Position numbers and translations under genes: made by a program. Of a stretch of DNA of 64,000 nucleotides, positions 32,743-43,070 are shown piece by piece. The DNA comes from Dechloromonas sp. ZY10 (GTDB taxonomy: Bacteria > Pseudomonadota > Gammaproteobacteria > Burkholderiales > Rhodocyclaceae). The first letter of the stretch is position 1; each line of letters opens with the position of its first letter. Where the stretch lies: the NCBI RefSeq assembly GCF_041378895.1, contig NZ_CP144212.1:1-64000 (forward strand), read 5' to 3'. Under the pieces are notes generated by a model. It was not told where the DNA came from. It searched no databases and was given only the letters and a program-made list of their open reading frames with translations.

Positions 32743-33633
32743 ATGGCCTGGCAAAACGTCACCCTGCTTTCCGACGCCGAGCACGCCGACCCGTTGTGCG
32801 ATGCGCTGATGGAGGCCGGCGCACTGTCGGCCTCGATCGAGGATGCCGATGCCGGCACGCCGGACGAACAGCCGCAGTTCGGTGAACCGGGTTCGGTGAC
32901 GACGCCCGGCTGGCAGCGTTCACGAATCGTCGCGCTGTTCGAGCCGGACGCCGATGTGGCAGCGATCGTCGGCGAAGCAGCTGCCAACATCGGGTTGGCA
33001 GCGGTCCCAGAATGGCGGAGCGAGCCCTTGGAAGAACAGAACTGGGTGCAATTGACGCAATCCCAGTTTGACCCGATCCGGGTTTCCGGGCGTTTGTGGA
33101 TCGTGCCCTCGTGGCATGAATCGCCCGATCCGGCGGCGATCAACCTGATTCTCGATCCGGGCATGGCCTTTGGCACCGGTTCGCACCCGACCACCCGTCT
33201 CTGCCTTGAGTGGTTGGAGCGCGAGGTGCAGCCGGGCGACAGCCTGCTCGATTATGGCTGCGGCTCAGGGATTCTCGCGATTGCCGGAGCCCGTCTCGGT
33301 GCCGCCCGCGTCGCCGGGGTCGATATTGACCCGCAGGCGGTCCAGGCTGCCCGCGACAACGCCGAGCGTAATGGGGTTACGGCACTGTTTGCCGACTCGG
33401 CAGAACCGGTCGCCGGGGAGTATGATCTCGTCGTGGCCAATATTCTCTCCAACCCGCTCCGTGTCCTGGCCCCCGCCATCTGTGCGCATGTGCGCTCGGG
33501 CGGGCGTCTGGCGCTGTCCGGAATTCTCCGCGAGCAGGCCGAGGAAATCATTGGCATCTACGCCAGCTGGCTGCCGCTGGCAATTGCCGACGTGCGCGAG
33601 GATTGGGTATGTCTGGCAGGTCGCAAGCCCTGA
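32743..33633 (+). CDS. prmA: Ribosomal protein L11 methyltransferase
   Basis: PrmA methylates ribosomal protein L11 using SAM. The 296-residue protein has the N-terminal L11-recognition domain and the C-terminal methyltransferase with LILDPGMAFGTGSHPTTRL, SLLDYGCGSGILAIAGARLG and the NPPY-type variant VVANILSNPL. Length matches the family. It follows accC with one base between, as in many proteobacteria, and its TGA overlaps the next ATG. Confidence 0.97.
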   Translation: MAWQNVTLLSDAEHADPLCDALMEAGALSASIEDADAGTPDEQPQFGEPGSVTTPGWQRSRIVALFEPDADVAAIVGEAAANIGLAAVPEWRSEPLEEQNWVQLTQSQFDPIRVSGRLWIVPSWHESPDPAAINLILDPGMAFGTGSHPTTRLCLEWLEREVQPGDSLLDYGCGSGILAIAGARLGAARVAGVDIDPQAVQAARDNAERNGVTALFADSAEPVAGEYDLVVANILSNPLRVLAPAICAHVRSGGRLALSGILREQAEEIIGIYASWLPLAIADVREDWVCLAGRKP

Positions 33634-34868
33634 TGCGGACCCGCTGTCCGGTGTGTGGCACGATTTTTCGTGTCACCTCCGAGCAGCTGCGCCTGAAGGC
33701 CGGCAAGGTTCGTTGCGGACATTGCCAGGCGCTGTTCAACGCCTTCGATTCGTTGATGCCGGATGAAACGCCGGCGCCAGTGCCTGCGACCCTGCCGGAA
33801 ATCAACGATGAACTGGTCCTGCGTTCGCAAGCTGCGACGCTGATCGGGCGGGCCGTGCCCGATGAACTGCTGCCGGTACCGAGTGTCGAGGCCATTGCCG
33901 ACGCCTGGCACGCCGCCGGGCTGGCTTCGCTGGCGCCGGAGAACGAAGCGCCGCCGGAATTGCATGCTGACCCGGAGGAGGTGCAGGCAGAATGCTCGGA
34001 GCAGGCCGCAACCGCTGCAGCCAGTGCTGCGGTTGGGGGGGGCGAGGCGTTGTCACGGTCAACCGCCGCGCAGGACGATTTTCCGGAGGCGTCCCGCTTG
34101 CCCGAGGCGCTGCCAGCAGATGTGAGCGATCCGCTGCGCCTTGAGCCGCAGTTGCTGTCAGCCCCGGAAGCCGCCGAAGCATCGCTGGAGCCGACCTTCG
34201 AACCTGCGCTGGCATCCGATATGCCGGCTGCGGCGACACTGGAAACGCCGGCCGAGATGTCGGGTGAGACGCCGGAACAAAGCACTCAAGCGGCGCGCGA
34301 TGCCGGCTTGGTCGCCGCGCGCGAACTAAGCGATACGCCAGCCTTCAACCGCTGGGCTGCCGGTACGCTGGCGAATGATGGCTATGGCGGTTTCGCGCCG
34401 GAGTCCGCGCGTCCGCAATGGCCTTTTGTGGTCATGGGGCTGGTTTTGCTGCTGCTGTTGCTGGCTCAGGCGGGGCATCATTTCCGTAGCGAAATTGCCC
34501 GTAAATGGCCGGAAACGGAAGCGATCTATACGGCTCTGGGCGTGGTCGTCCCCTTGCCGCGCAATGCTGACCTGGTCGCGATTGAAACCTCTGACCTGCA
34601 GTCGGATGCCCAGCGCGGATTGTTCGTACTGCAGGCCACGCTGAAAAACCGCGCCGCCTTCCGCCAGGCCTGGCCGTCGCTGGAACTGACACTGACCGAT
34701 ACCCTCGACGGGGTGGTTACCCGGCGGGTTCTGGCGCCGGTCGAATATCTGCCGCCCGGGACTGCAGCCGAGTTTTTTGCCGCCGACAGCGAAATCGGCA
34801 TCCGCCTGTGGCTGGAGTCGAGCGGCGCGGCTGCGGCTGGCTACCGGCTCTATCTTTTCTATCCCTGA
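33633..34868 (+). CDS. Zinc-ribbon and DUF3426 membrane protein
   Basis: A 411-residue protein. The N-terminus is an MJ0042-type zinc ribbon (TRCPVCGTIFRVTSEQ and VRCGHCQALFNAF). A long acidic Ala/Pro/Glu-rich disordered stretch spans about residues 45-235. One membrane segment, WPFVVMGLVLLLLLLAQAG, lies at about 267-285, followed by a DUF3426 domain, probably periplasmic. This arrangement, downstream of prmA, is widespread in betaproteobacteria, but the function is unknown. Start overlaps the prmA stop (TGATG), and a PfkB kinase gene follows by 16 bp. Confidence 0.85.
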   Translation: MRTRCPVCGTIFRVTSEQLRLKAGKVRCGHCQALFNAFDSLMPDETPAPVPATLPEINDELVLRSQAATLIGRAVPDELLPVPSVEAIADAWHAAGLASLAPENEAPPELHADPEEVQAECSEQAATAAASAAVGGGEALSRSTAAQDDFPEASRLPEALPADVSDPLRLEPQLLSAPEAAEASLEPTFEPALASDMPAAATLETPAEMSGETPEQSTQAARDAGLVAARELSDTPAFNRWAAGTLANDGYGGFAPESARPQWPFVVMGLVLLLLLLAQAGHHFRSEIARKWPETEAIYTALGVVVPLPRNADLVAIETSDLQSDAQRGLFVLQATLKNRAAFRQAWPSLELTLTDTLDGVVTRRVLAPVEYLPPGTAAEFFAADSEIGIRLWLESSGAAAAGYRLYLFYP

Positions 34869-34884
34869 TTTTCGAGATTCCTTC

Positions 34885-35817
34885 ATGCGCACGCTGATCT
34901 GCGGCTCGCTCGCCTTCGACAACATCATGGTCTTTCCGGACCGTTTCAAGAACCACATCCTGCCGGAACAGATCCACATCCTGAACGTTGCCTTCCTGGT
35001 CCCGGAAATGCGCCGCGAATTTGGCGGCTGTGCCGGCAACATCGCTTACAACTTGATGCTGCTCGGTGGTGATGCGCAGATCATGGCCACTGTCGGTGAC
35101 GATGCCGCACCTTATCTTGCCCGCCTCGACCAGCTCGGTCTGTCGCGTCAGCACGTCCGCCAGGTACCGGGCAGCTTTACCGCGCAGGCCTTCATCACCA
35201 CCGACCTCGACGACAACCAGATCACCGCCTTTCATCCTGGTGCGATGAGCTTCTCGCACCTCAACAAGGTAGCCGAGGCCGGTGCGCAACTGGGGATCGT
35301 CGCGCCTGACGGTCGCGACGGCATGCTGCAGCACGCCCGCGATTTCGCTGCCGCCGGGGTGTCTTTCATCTTCGATCCGGGCCAGGGCCTGCCGATGTTC
35401 AGCGGCGACGACTTGCTCGATTTCATCGGCTTGGCCGACTACGCCTGCTTCAACGACTACGAAGCCCGGCTCGCCTGCGACCGCACCGGTCGCAGCCTCG
35501 AACAGCTGGCCGGCGAACTGAAAGCGCTGATCGTTACCCGGGGTGGCGAGGGGTCAGAAATCTACGCCGACGGTCAACGCTACGTGATTCCGTGCGTTGA
35601 AGCAGATCAGGTGATCGACCCCACCGGCTGCGGTGATGCTTACCGCGCCGGCCTGCTCTACGGCATTGCTCACGGTTATGACTGGGAAAAGACCGGACGG
35701 CTGGCGGCGGTGATGGGCGCGATCAAGATCGCGCATCGCGGCGGCCAGAATCATCAGCCGTCCCGCGAAGAAATCGCAGCTCGTTATCAACGCGCCTTTG
35801 GCGCCCTGCCCTGGTAA
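34885..35817 (+). CDS. PfkB-family carbohydrate/nucleoside kinase
   Basis: A 310-residue ribokinase-fold protein starting MRTLICGSLAFDNIMVF. Signature 1 is around FGGCAGNIAYNLMLLGG and signature 2 is VIDPTGCGDAYRAGLLYGI, with the catalytic Asp in the GCGDA loop. Proteins of this type in betaproteobacteria are often annotated as adenosine or sugar kinases; the substrate cannot be settled from sequence. It is in an apparent operon with the DUF3426 gene before it and the lipoprotein gene 9 bp after it. Confidence 0.9.
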   Translation: MRTLICGSLAFDNIMVFPDRFKNHILPEQIHILNVAFLVPEMRREFGGCAGNIAYNLMLLGGDAQIMATVGDDAAPYLARLDQLGLSRQHVRQVPGSFTAQAFITTDLDDNQITAFHPGAMSFSHLNKVAEAGAQLGIVAPDGRDGMLQHARDFAAAGVSFIFDPGQGLPMFSGDDLLDFIGLADYACFNDYEARLACDRTGRSLEQLAGELKALIVTRGGEGSEIYADGQRYVIPCVEADQVIDPTGCGDAYRAGLLYGIAHGYDWEKTGRLAAVMGAIKIAHRGGQNHQPSREEIAARYQRAFGALPW

Positions 35818-35826
35818 GAAGCGCAT

Positions 35827-36279
35827 ATGAAAACTGCCCTGATCCTGCTGTCGACCGTAGCATTGCTGGCCGGCTGCGCCAGCAGCAAGTCCGGTGATGT
35901 CTATACCCGCGACCAGGCTCGTTACGAGCATACGGTGCGGGTTGGCTCGGTCGAAGCGGTGCGCGAGGTGCAACTCGAAGGCACCAAGACCCCGGTTGGC
36001 GGCCTGGCCGGCGCGGCAATTGGCGGGATTGCCGGCAGTACTGTCGGTGGCGGCAAAGGTTCGGCGATTGCTGCGGTGGTTGGCGCAGTCGCCGGCGGCT
36101 TGCTTGGCGGCAATATCGAGGAAAGCGCGACGCGCAAACCGGCGCTGGAAATCACCGTCAAGCTCGACAACGGCCAGCTGGTGTCGATCGTGCAGGAGGG
36201 CCACGCCGCTGAATTCCGCCCCGGTGACCGGGTGCGCGTGCTGTCCGGACGTGGCGAGTCGCGCGTCAGCCGTTATTGA
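35827..36279 (+). CDS. Glycine-zipper outer-membrane lipoprotein (SlyB/Pcp-like)
   Basis: A 150-residue protein with lipoprotein signal STVALLAGCASS (lipobox LAGC). The middle holds a glycine-zipper membrane segment (GGLAGAAIGGIAGSTVGGG and AVVGAVAGGLLGG), and the C-terminal part a small beta domain (EITVKLDNGQLVSIVQ...FRPGDRVRVLSG). This matches the 17 kDa / SlyB-type surface antigen group, which supports envelope integrity. It lies 9 bp after the kinase gene. Confidence 0.88.
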   Translation: MKTALILLSTVALLAGCASSKSGDVYTRDQARYEHTVRVGSVEAVREVQLEGTKTPVGGLAGAAIGGIAGSTVGGGKGSAIAAVVGAVAGGLLGGNIEESATRKPALEITVKLDNGQLVSIVQEGHAAEFRPGDRVRVLSGRGESRVSRY

Positions 36280-36357
36280 AATTTTTCCGTAAAACGCCGG
36301 CAATCGGCGTGTAACCTGCGGCCGCCAGACTCTCCTTGCACATCCAAGGAGAGTCAA

Positions 36358-37110
36358 ATGGAACAGAAACAGGCCGGAGTTGAGCGCCGGCGTAGCCCCC
36401 GGCCGGCACTGAGCGTCGGCTTTGCCCGCACGGCGGGCGATATTCTCGAAGCGCAGCGTTTGCGCCACCGTATTTTTGCCGGCGAAATGGGGGCTCGTCT
36501 GCCCAGCCGTACGCCCGGCGTCGATCACGACATTTACGATCCCTATTGCGAACACCTGGTCGTGCGCGATGCGCAAAGCGGCGAAATCGTCGGCACCTAT
36601 CGCATCCTGCCGCCAGAAAACGCCCGCCAGATCGGCTATTACTCGGAAAACGAATTCGATCTGACCCGCCTGCATCACCTGCGTCCGCGCCTGGTCGAGA
36701 TCGGCCGCTCCTGCGTTCATCCCGACTACCGGACCGGGGCGACGATCACCCTGCTCTGGTCGGGCCTGGCGCAGTACATGCTCGAAGGTGGCTACGACTA
36801 TCTGATGGGTTGTGCGTCGATCAGCATGGCCGATGGCGGACATGCGGCGGCCAGCCTGTATACTCGCCTCGCCGAGGAACATCTCGGGCCGGCCGAATAC
36901 CGCGTCTTTCCGCGCTGCCCGCTGCCGTTGGCCGCCTTGCGGCGCGATCAGGCAGCCGAAATCCCGCCGCTGATCAAGGGTTACCTGCGGGCTGGGGCGT
37001 GGATTTGCGGCGAGCCGGCTTGGGATCCCGATTTCAATACCGCCGATCTGCCGATCCTGATGCCGATGTCGCGGATTTCAGACCGTTACGCGAAACACTA
37101 CCTGGGATAA
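36358..37110 (+). CDS. olsB: L-ornithine N-alpha-acyltransferase (OlsB-like)
   Basis: OlsB transfers a 3-hydroxyacyl group from ACP to ornithine, the first step of ornithine lipid synthesis. The 250-residue protein has the hemolysin/OlsB GNAT-like pattern: AQRLRHRIFAGEMGA, GVDHDIYDPYCEHLVV, VGTYRILPPENA, EIGRSCVHPDYRTGATI and LMGCASISM. An acyltransferase of the OlsA type follows, giving the complete two-gene pathway. The following gene lies in the same frame with only the TAA stop between them. GGAG precedes the ATG. Confidence 0.88.
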   Translation: MEQKQAGVERRRSPRPALSVGFARTAGDILEAQRLRHRIFAGEMGARLPSRTPGVDHDIYDPYCEHLVVRDAQSGEIVGTYRILPPENARQIGYYSENEFDLTRLHHLRPRLVEIGRSCVHPDYRTGATITLLWSGLAQYMLEGGYDYLMGCASISMADGGHAAASLYTRLAEEHLGPAEYRVFPRCPLPLAALRRDQAAEIPPLIKGYLRAGAWICGEPAWDPDFNTADLPILMPMSRISDRYAKHYLG

Positions 37111-37113
37111 ATT

Positions 37114-37908
37114 CTGGATAACTCGACCTCTTCCTGGCAGCGGGCCTGGCGCCTGCTGTGTCTGGGGCTCCTGCTCTTGGCTGGGGCCCTTGCTGCTTTA
37201 TTGCTCTTCCCGTGCTGTGCCGAGCGCCGGCGTCTGGCGCTCAAGGCGCGCTGGTCGAAAGCACTGCTGGCGGCGCTCGGGGTCGAGATTGATGCCGACC
37301 TGGAGCACGCCGCCGCCGGGGTGATGCTGGTCGCCAACCATATCTCGTGGATCGACATTTTCGTGCTCAACGCCGTGCTCCCTGCCGCCTTTGTCGCCAA
37401 GGAAGAGGTTCGGCGCTGGCCGTTGATCGGCTGGCTGGCGGCGAAGAACGACACCGTCTTCCTGCGCCGGGGCAGCCGTGGCCACGCGAAAATTATCAAT
37501 GGCGAAATTGCCGCAATCCTCGCCGCCGGCAAGCTGGTTGCGGTTTTTCCCGAAGGTACGACCACCGACGGTACTCATCTGCTGCATTTTCACGCCGCCT
37601 TGCTGCAGCCGGCGCTGAGTGCCGGACGCCCGATTTTGCCGGTGGCTCTTTCCTACTGGGAGCCGACAGGTGAGCGCAGCCTGGCGCCGCGGTACGATGG
37701 CGAGATTTCGCTGGGACAATGCACGCAGGCGATTCTGGCGCGACGCCGGATCATCGCTCGTTTGCGGACCACTCCCCTGCTCGGGCAGCAAGGCGAAGAC
37801 CGGCGGGCAGTCGCGCTGGCCGCGCGTCGGGCCATCCTGGCGGCCTGTTCCTTGCCGGTCGAACCTGAGTCGCAGCAGGATGCAGCTGCGGGCCCAATTG
37901 CAGCCTAA
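37114..37908 (+). CDS. olsA: Lyso-ornithine lipid O-acyltransferase (OlsA-like); start uncertain
   Basis: OlsA adds the second acyl chain to lyso-ornithine lipid. The protein has the PlsC-type motifs ANHISWIDIFVLN (HX4D) and FPEGTTTDG, after an N-terminal membrane segment (LLCLGLLLLAGALAALLLF). The conserved N-terminal part begins before any ATG, GTG or TTG: the first TTG, at 37177, would cut into the membrane segment. The frame is open from 37111, immediately after the olsB TAA, and GGGA lies six bases before a CTG at 37114, used here as start. A non-standard start coupled to olsB termination is the simplest reading; translation through the stop is another. Confidence 0.8.
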   Translation: MDNSTSSWQRAWRLLCLGLLLLAGALAALLLFPCCAERRRLALKARWSKALLAALGVEIDADLEHAAAGVMLVANHISWIDIFVLNAVLPAAFVAKEEVRRWPLIGWLAAKNDTVFLRRGSRGHAKIINGEIAAILAAGKLVAVFPEGTTTDGTHLLHFHAALLQPALSAGRPILPVALSYWEPTGERSLAPRYDGEISLGQCTQAILARRRIIARLRTTPLLGQQGEDRRAVALAARRAILAACSLPVEPESQQDAAAGPIAA

Positions 37909-37995
37909 GGGTTTACCCGTAGACGCGGTACCCGGCCGAGCATTGATGCGCGTGCTAGACTCGCGCCCCTGAACAACGTTTTTATCGGGGGTCCA

Positions 37996-39144
37996 ATGCG
38001 TAGCAAGCTGTCCTTGGCGGTTCTCGCCGCCCTTTCCACGCTTTCTTCGGCCGTGCTGGCCGAGATCAATGTCGGGGTTTCCGTTTCGGCAACCGGTCCG
38101 GCGGCCTCGCTGGGGATTCCCGAGAAAAACACGATTGCCCTGCTGCCCACCACCATTGGCGGCCAGAAGGTTAATTACATCGTTCTCGACGACGCCACCG
38201 ATCCGACGGCCGCGACCAAGAACATCAAGAAGCTGATTACCGAGAACAAGGTCGATGTGGTGATCGGTTCGACCACCACGCCGAATTCGCTGGCGATGAT
38301 GGATGTTGCGGTCGACAACGAAACGCCGCTGATTTCGATGGCCGGTTCGGCAATCGTTGTCGAACCGATGGATGCCAAGCGCCAGTGGGTGTTCAAGACC
38401 GCCCAGAACGATGCGCACATGGCGACCGCGATCGTCCAGCACATGACCGACAAGAACGTCCAGAGCGTTGCCTTCATCGGCTTTGCCGATGCTTACGGTG
38501 AAGGCTGGTTCAAGGAATTTGCCAAGATCGCCGAAGCCCGCAAGCTGAAGATCGTCGCCAGCGAGCGTTATCAACGTAACGATACTTCGGTGACCGGCCA
38601 GATCCTCAAGATCATTGCCGCCAAGCCGGATGCCGTGCTGGTTGGCGGTGCCGGTACGCCGGCTGTGCTGCCGCAGAAGGCGCTCAAGGAAAAAGGTTAC
38701 AAGGGTCTGATCTACCAGACCCACGGTGTGGCCAACAACGATTTCCTGCGCGTTGGCGGCAAGGATGTCGAAGGTGCTTTCCTGCCGGTCGGTCCGATGG
38801 TCGTTGCTGCGCAATTGCCGGCTGACAACCCGGTCAAGAAGTCGGCGCTCGAATACGTCACCAAGTACGAAGCTGCCAACGGCAAAGGCAGCGTTTCCTC
38901 CTTCGGCGGCCACGCCTGGGATGCCGGCGTACTGCTCGGCGCGGCGATTCCGCAGGCGCTCAAGAAGGCCAAGCCGGGTACTGTCGAGTTCCGCCGTGCC
39001 CTGCGTGAGGCGCTCGAAGGGGTCAAGAACGTACCCGGAGCACACGGTATCTTCAATCTGTCGGCCAGCGATCATCAGGGCTTCGATCAGCGCGCCCGAG
39101 TGATGGTGACGATTGAAAACAATGCCTGGAAGTTGCTGAAGTAA
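37996..39144 (+). CDS. Branched-chain amino acid-type ABC transporter substrate-binding protein
   Basis: A 382-residue periplasmic protein with signal peptide (VLAALSTLSSAVLAE) and the Leu/Ile/Val-binding (Peripla_BP_6) fold: INVGVSVSATGPAASLGI, ATDPTAATKNIKKLI, VVIGSTTTPNSLAM, YGEGWFKEFAK. It feeds the membrane components that follow. In betaproteobacteria such transporters often take aromatic or other acids, not only Leu/Ile/Val, so the substrate is open. GGGGG precedes the ATG. A terminator separates it from the permease genes. Confidence 0.92.
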   Translation: MRSKLSLAVLAALSTLSSAVLAEINVGVSVSATGPAASLGIPEKNTIALLPTTIGGQKVNYIVLDDATDPTAATKNIKKLITENKVDVVIGSTTTPNSLAMMDVAVDNETPLISMAGSAIVVEPMDAKRQWVFKTAQNDAHMATAIVQHMTDKNVQSVAFIGFADAYGEGWFKEFAKIAEARKLKIVASERYQRNDTSVTGQILKIIAAKPDAVLVGGAGTPAVLPQKALKEKGYKGLIYQTHGVANNDFLRVGGKDVEGAFLPVGPMVVAAQLPADNPVKKSALEYVTKYEAANGKGSVSSFGGHAWDAGVLLGAAIPQALKKAKPGTVEFRRALREALEGVKNVPGAHGIFNLSASDHQGFDQRARVMVTIENNAWKLLK

Positions 39145-39176
39145 GTCCGGCCGGGAGGATTCCCGGCTGCCGCCTC

Positions 39177-39216
39177 GCCCGGTCGGGTTTTGTATCGACC
39201 GGGCGCTTTGTTTTTT
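39177..39216 (+). terminator. Terminator between the binding-protein gene and the permease genes
   Basis: GCCCGGTCG pairs with CGACCGGGC around GGTTTTGTAT and is followed by GCTTTGTTTTTTC. Leaky termination here would explain a higher dose of the binding protein than of the membrane components. Confidence 0.85.
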
Positions 39217-39253
39217 CCCTCCGTTTTCCGGGAGCCCGGCTCCCCTGCTCCGC

Positions 39254-40294
39254 ATGGATCTGCAGATACTTCTCCTGCTCGGCCAGGACGGCATCACCAA
39301 CGGTGCCATCTATGCCTTGCTCGCCTTGGCGCTGGTACTGGTCTTTGCCGTCACCCGCATCATTTTCATCCCCCAGGGCGAATTCGTCGCCTACGGTGCG
39401 CTGACCTTGGCCAGCCTGCAAGCCGGCAAGGTCCCGGGCACAGTCTGGTTGCTGCTGGCGCTCGGCCTGGTGGTGATCGTCCTCGATGGCATCCAGATGT
39501 TGCGCGAAGGGCGTTACGGCAGGCTGCCGTCGTTGCTGATTTTCAACCTTGGCTGGCCACTGCTCTGCGCTGCCGTGCTCTTTGCCTTGCCGCCGGGTGA
39601 TCTGCCGCTGGCGGTGCAGGTGCTGCTTTCCCTGCTGCTGGTGGTGCCGCTCGGACCGATGGTCTATCGCGTCGCTTACCAGCCGCTGGCCGGCGCTTCG
39701 GTGCTGGTGTTGCTGATCGTTTCGGTGGCCGTGCATGTGGCGATGATCGGGCTCGGGCTGTTGTTCTTCGGCGCCGAAGGCTCGCGCACGCCGGCGTTCA
39801 CCGAGGTCAGTTTCGAACTCGCCGGGGCGCCGCTGCAGGGCCAGACCCTGCTGGTGGTGGCGGCTTCGGCAGCGCTGATCGTCGGCCTCTATTTCTTCTT
39901 CGAGCGCACCCTGTATGGCAAGGCGTTGCGCGCTACTGCGATGAACCGTACCGGTGCCCGCCTGATGGGCATTGCGCCGGCTCTGGCCGGCAAGCTCTGC
40001 TTCACGCTGGCGGCGGCGATTGGCGTCTTCTCCGGCATCCTGATCGCGCCGATCACCACCATCTACTACGACTCGGGCTTCCTGATCGGTCTCAAGGGCT
40101 TTGTCGGTGCGATCATCGGCGGCCTCGCCTCGTATCCGGTGGCGGCGCTCGGCGCCGTGCTGGTCGGCCTGCTTGAATCGTATTCGTCGTTCTGGGCCAG
40201 CGCCTACAAGGAGGTGATCGTGTTCACCATGATCATCCCGGTGCTGCTGTGGCGGTCGCTGACTACCCGCCACGTCGAGGAGGAAGAAGAATGA
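39254..40294 (+). CDS. livH: Branched-chain amino acid ABC transporter permease, LivH type
   Basis: A 346-residue inner-membrane permease with about eight hydrophobic segments, starting [27 protein letters not shown] and including the family block [20 protein letters not shown] (the EAA-like loop) and [22 protein letters not shown]. It is somewhat longer than the usual 300 residues because of an insert at about 60-110. Its stop overlaps the next start (ATGA), so translation is coupled to the fused LivM-LivG. Confidence 0.92.
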   Translation: MDLQILLLLGQDGITNGAIYALLALALVLVFAVTRIIFIPQGEFVAYGALTLASLQAGKVPGTVWLLLALGLVVIVLDGIQMLREGRYGRLPSLLIFNLGWPLLCAAVLFALPPGDLPLAVQVLLSLLLVVPLGPMVYRVAYQPLAGASVLVLLIVSVAVHVAMIGLGLLFFGAEGSRTPAFTEVSFELAGAPLQGQTLLVVAASAALIVGLYFFFERTLYGKALRATAMNRTGARLMGIAPALAGKLCFTLAAAIGVFSGILIAPITTIYYDSGFLIGLKGFVGAIIGGLASYPVAALGAVLVGLLESYSSFWASAYKEVIVFTMIIPVLLWRSLTTRHVEEEEE

Positions 40295-42062
40295 CGCGCC
40301 ACCTGCCCCTGATCGTTTTTGTTGCGCTGTTGGGCGCCGGGCCGCTGCTGTTGCCCGAATTTACCGTCACTTTGCTCAACTATATCGGCCTCTATGCCAT
40401 CGTCGCGGTCGGTCTGGTGCTGCTGACCGGCGTCGGCGGCCTGACTTCCTTCGGCCAGGCCGCCTTTGTCGGCCTCGGCGCTTACACCACGGCCTGGCTG
40501 ACCACCGTGCACGGCGTGTCGCCGTGGCTGACGCTGTTGATCGGCATCGCGCTGACGGCGGCGGTGGCTTTGTGCCTGGGGTTCATTACCCTGCGCATGG
40601 GCGGCCACTATTTGCCGCTGGGGACGATTGCCTGGGGGATCAGCCTCTACTTCCTGTTCGGCAACGTCGAGTTTCTCGGCGGCCATACCGGGATCACCGG
40701 GATTCCGACGGTATCGCTGTTCGGCTGGGAATTGAAGTCCGGGCGCGAGTTTTATTACCTGATCTGGCTGGTCGTGCTGCTGGCGATGTTGAGCGTGCGC
40801 AATCTGCTTGATTCGCGGGTCGGCCGTTCGATCCGCGCGCTCAAGGGCGGCGCGGTGATGGCCGAGGCGATGGGGGTGAATACGCCGCAGGCCAAGATCG
40901 TGATCTTCCTGATCGCGGCAGTGCTGGCGGCGATCTCGGGTTGGCTCTACGCGCACCTCCAGCGTTTCGTCAATCCGACGCCGTTCTCGATCAATCAGGG
41001 CATCGAATACCTGTTCATGGCGGTGATCGGCGGTGTCGGTCACGTCTGGGGCGCGGTGCTCGGCGCTGGGCTGATCACCGTACTCAAGCAGTGGCTGCAG
41101 GATTTCCTGCCGCAGTTGCTGGGCCAGAGCGGTAATTTCGAGATCATCGTCTTCGGCATCGCGATGGTGCTGATCCTGCAGCGCGCCCGCGACGGTCTGT
41201 GGCCGGTGATCCTGCGCTGGCTGCCGCTGCGCAGTGCTGGCGGGCCGCGTCAGCTGCTTGCCGCCGAGCCGTTACCGCGCCGCGAAAGGCCGGCGCCGGG
41301 TAGCGTTCTGCTCGATGCCAGCGAAGTGACCAAGCGTTTTGGCGGACTGGTTGCCAACAACCGCATGTCGCTGTCGGTCAAGGCTGGCGAGGTGATGGCG
41401 CTGATCGGCCCGAACGGCGCCGGCAAGAGCACGATGTTCAACTGCGTTTCTGCGGTCAACCCGGCGACCGAGGGCAAAATTGCCTTCCTGGGCGAGTCGA
41501 CCGTGAATCTGGTGTCGCGCGACATTGCCAGTCGAGGCATGAGCCGGACCTTCCAGCACGTCAAACTGCTCGGCCAGATGAGCGTGCTCGAAAACGTTGC
41601 CATCGGCGCCCATCTGCGTGGCCGGCAAGGGACGCTGGCTGCCGCGCTGCGTCTGGATCGCGGCGAAGAGGCCCGCTTGCTCGCCGAAGCGGCGCAGCAG
41701 ATCGAACGGGTCGGGCTCAAGGAGCAGATGTTCGAAGCCGCCGGCAGCCTCGCGTTGGGCCAGCAGCGGATCGTCGAAATCGCCCGTGCGCTGGCCTCCG
41801 ATCCCTGCCTGCTGCTGCTCGACGAGCCGGCCGCCGGCCTCCGTTACATGGAGAAGCAGGCGCTCGCCGACCTGCTGCGCAAGCTGCGCAGCGAAGGCAT
41901 GGGCATCCTGCTGGTCGAGCACGACATGGAATTCGTCATGGGCCTGGCTGACCGCATCGTGGTCATGGAATTCGGCGAGAAGATCGCCGAAGGCACGCCG
42001 GCTGAAATCCAGAGCAATCCGCGCGTTCTTGAAGCCTATCTGGGCGGGGTGGAGTCCGCAGC

Positions 42063-42066
<4 letters not shown>
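40291..42066 (+). CDS. livMG: Fused LivM permease and LivG ATPase
   Basis: A 591-residue fusion. Residues 1-325 are a LivM-type permease with many membrane segments ([21 protein letters not shown] is the cytoplasmic loop). From about residue 335 follows a complete LivG-type ATPase: Walker [20 protein letters not shown], the signature [16 protein letters not shown], Walker [12 protein letters not shown] and the His loop VEHDMEF. In E. coli these are separate genes; fusion fixes their stoichiometry. Both ends overlap the neighbouring genes by 4 bp (ATGA). Confidence 0.93.
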
Positions 42067-42827
<761 letters not shown>

Positions 42828-43040
42828 GCGCGCCCCGGCGGGAGGTTTGCCGTGCGCGGCAAGCCGGCCGGTCGGCGCTGCGGGGGCCGCGCACACCGAT
42901 GGTTCCGTGCTGGTGTGGAGCCCGGCCAACAGGGCCTAGACCGGCTGGTGGGGCGCCGCTGGTGAGCGGTCGGCAACGATCCTCAGCTGGCTCGCCGGAG
43001 GCTCGCTGTCCCTGCCTTTGGCAAGGAAAAATCCCGCTTT

Positions 43041-43058
43041 TTCACGGTCGACCGTGTT
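43041..43058. repeat. Intergenic palindrome CACGGTCGACCGTG
   Basis: A full 14-bp palindrome (43043-43056) in the context TTTTTCACGG..CCGTGTTTTTCG, between convergent livF and the response regulator gene. It is flanked by T-runs on the plus strand and ends 13 bp before the stop of the minus-strand gene. Confidence 0.85.
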
Positions 43059-43070
43059 TTTCGCCGATTT

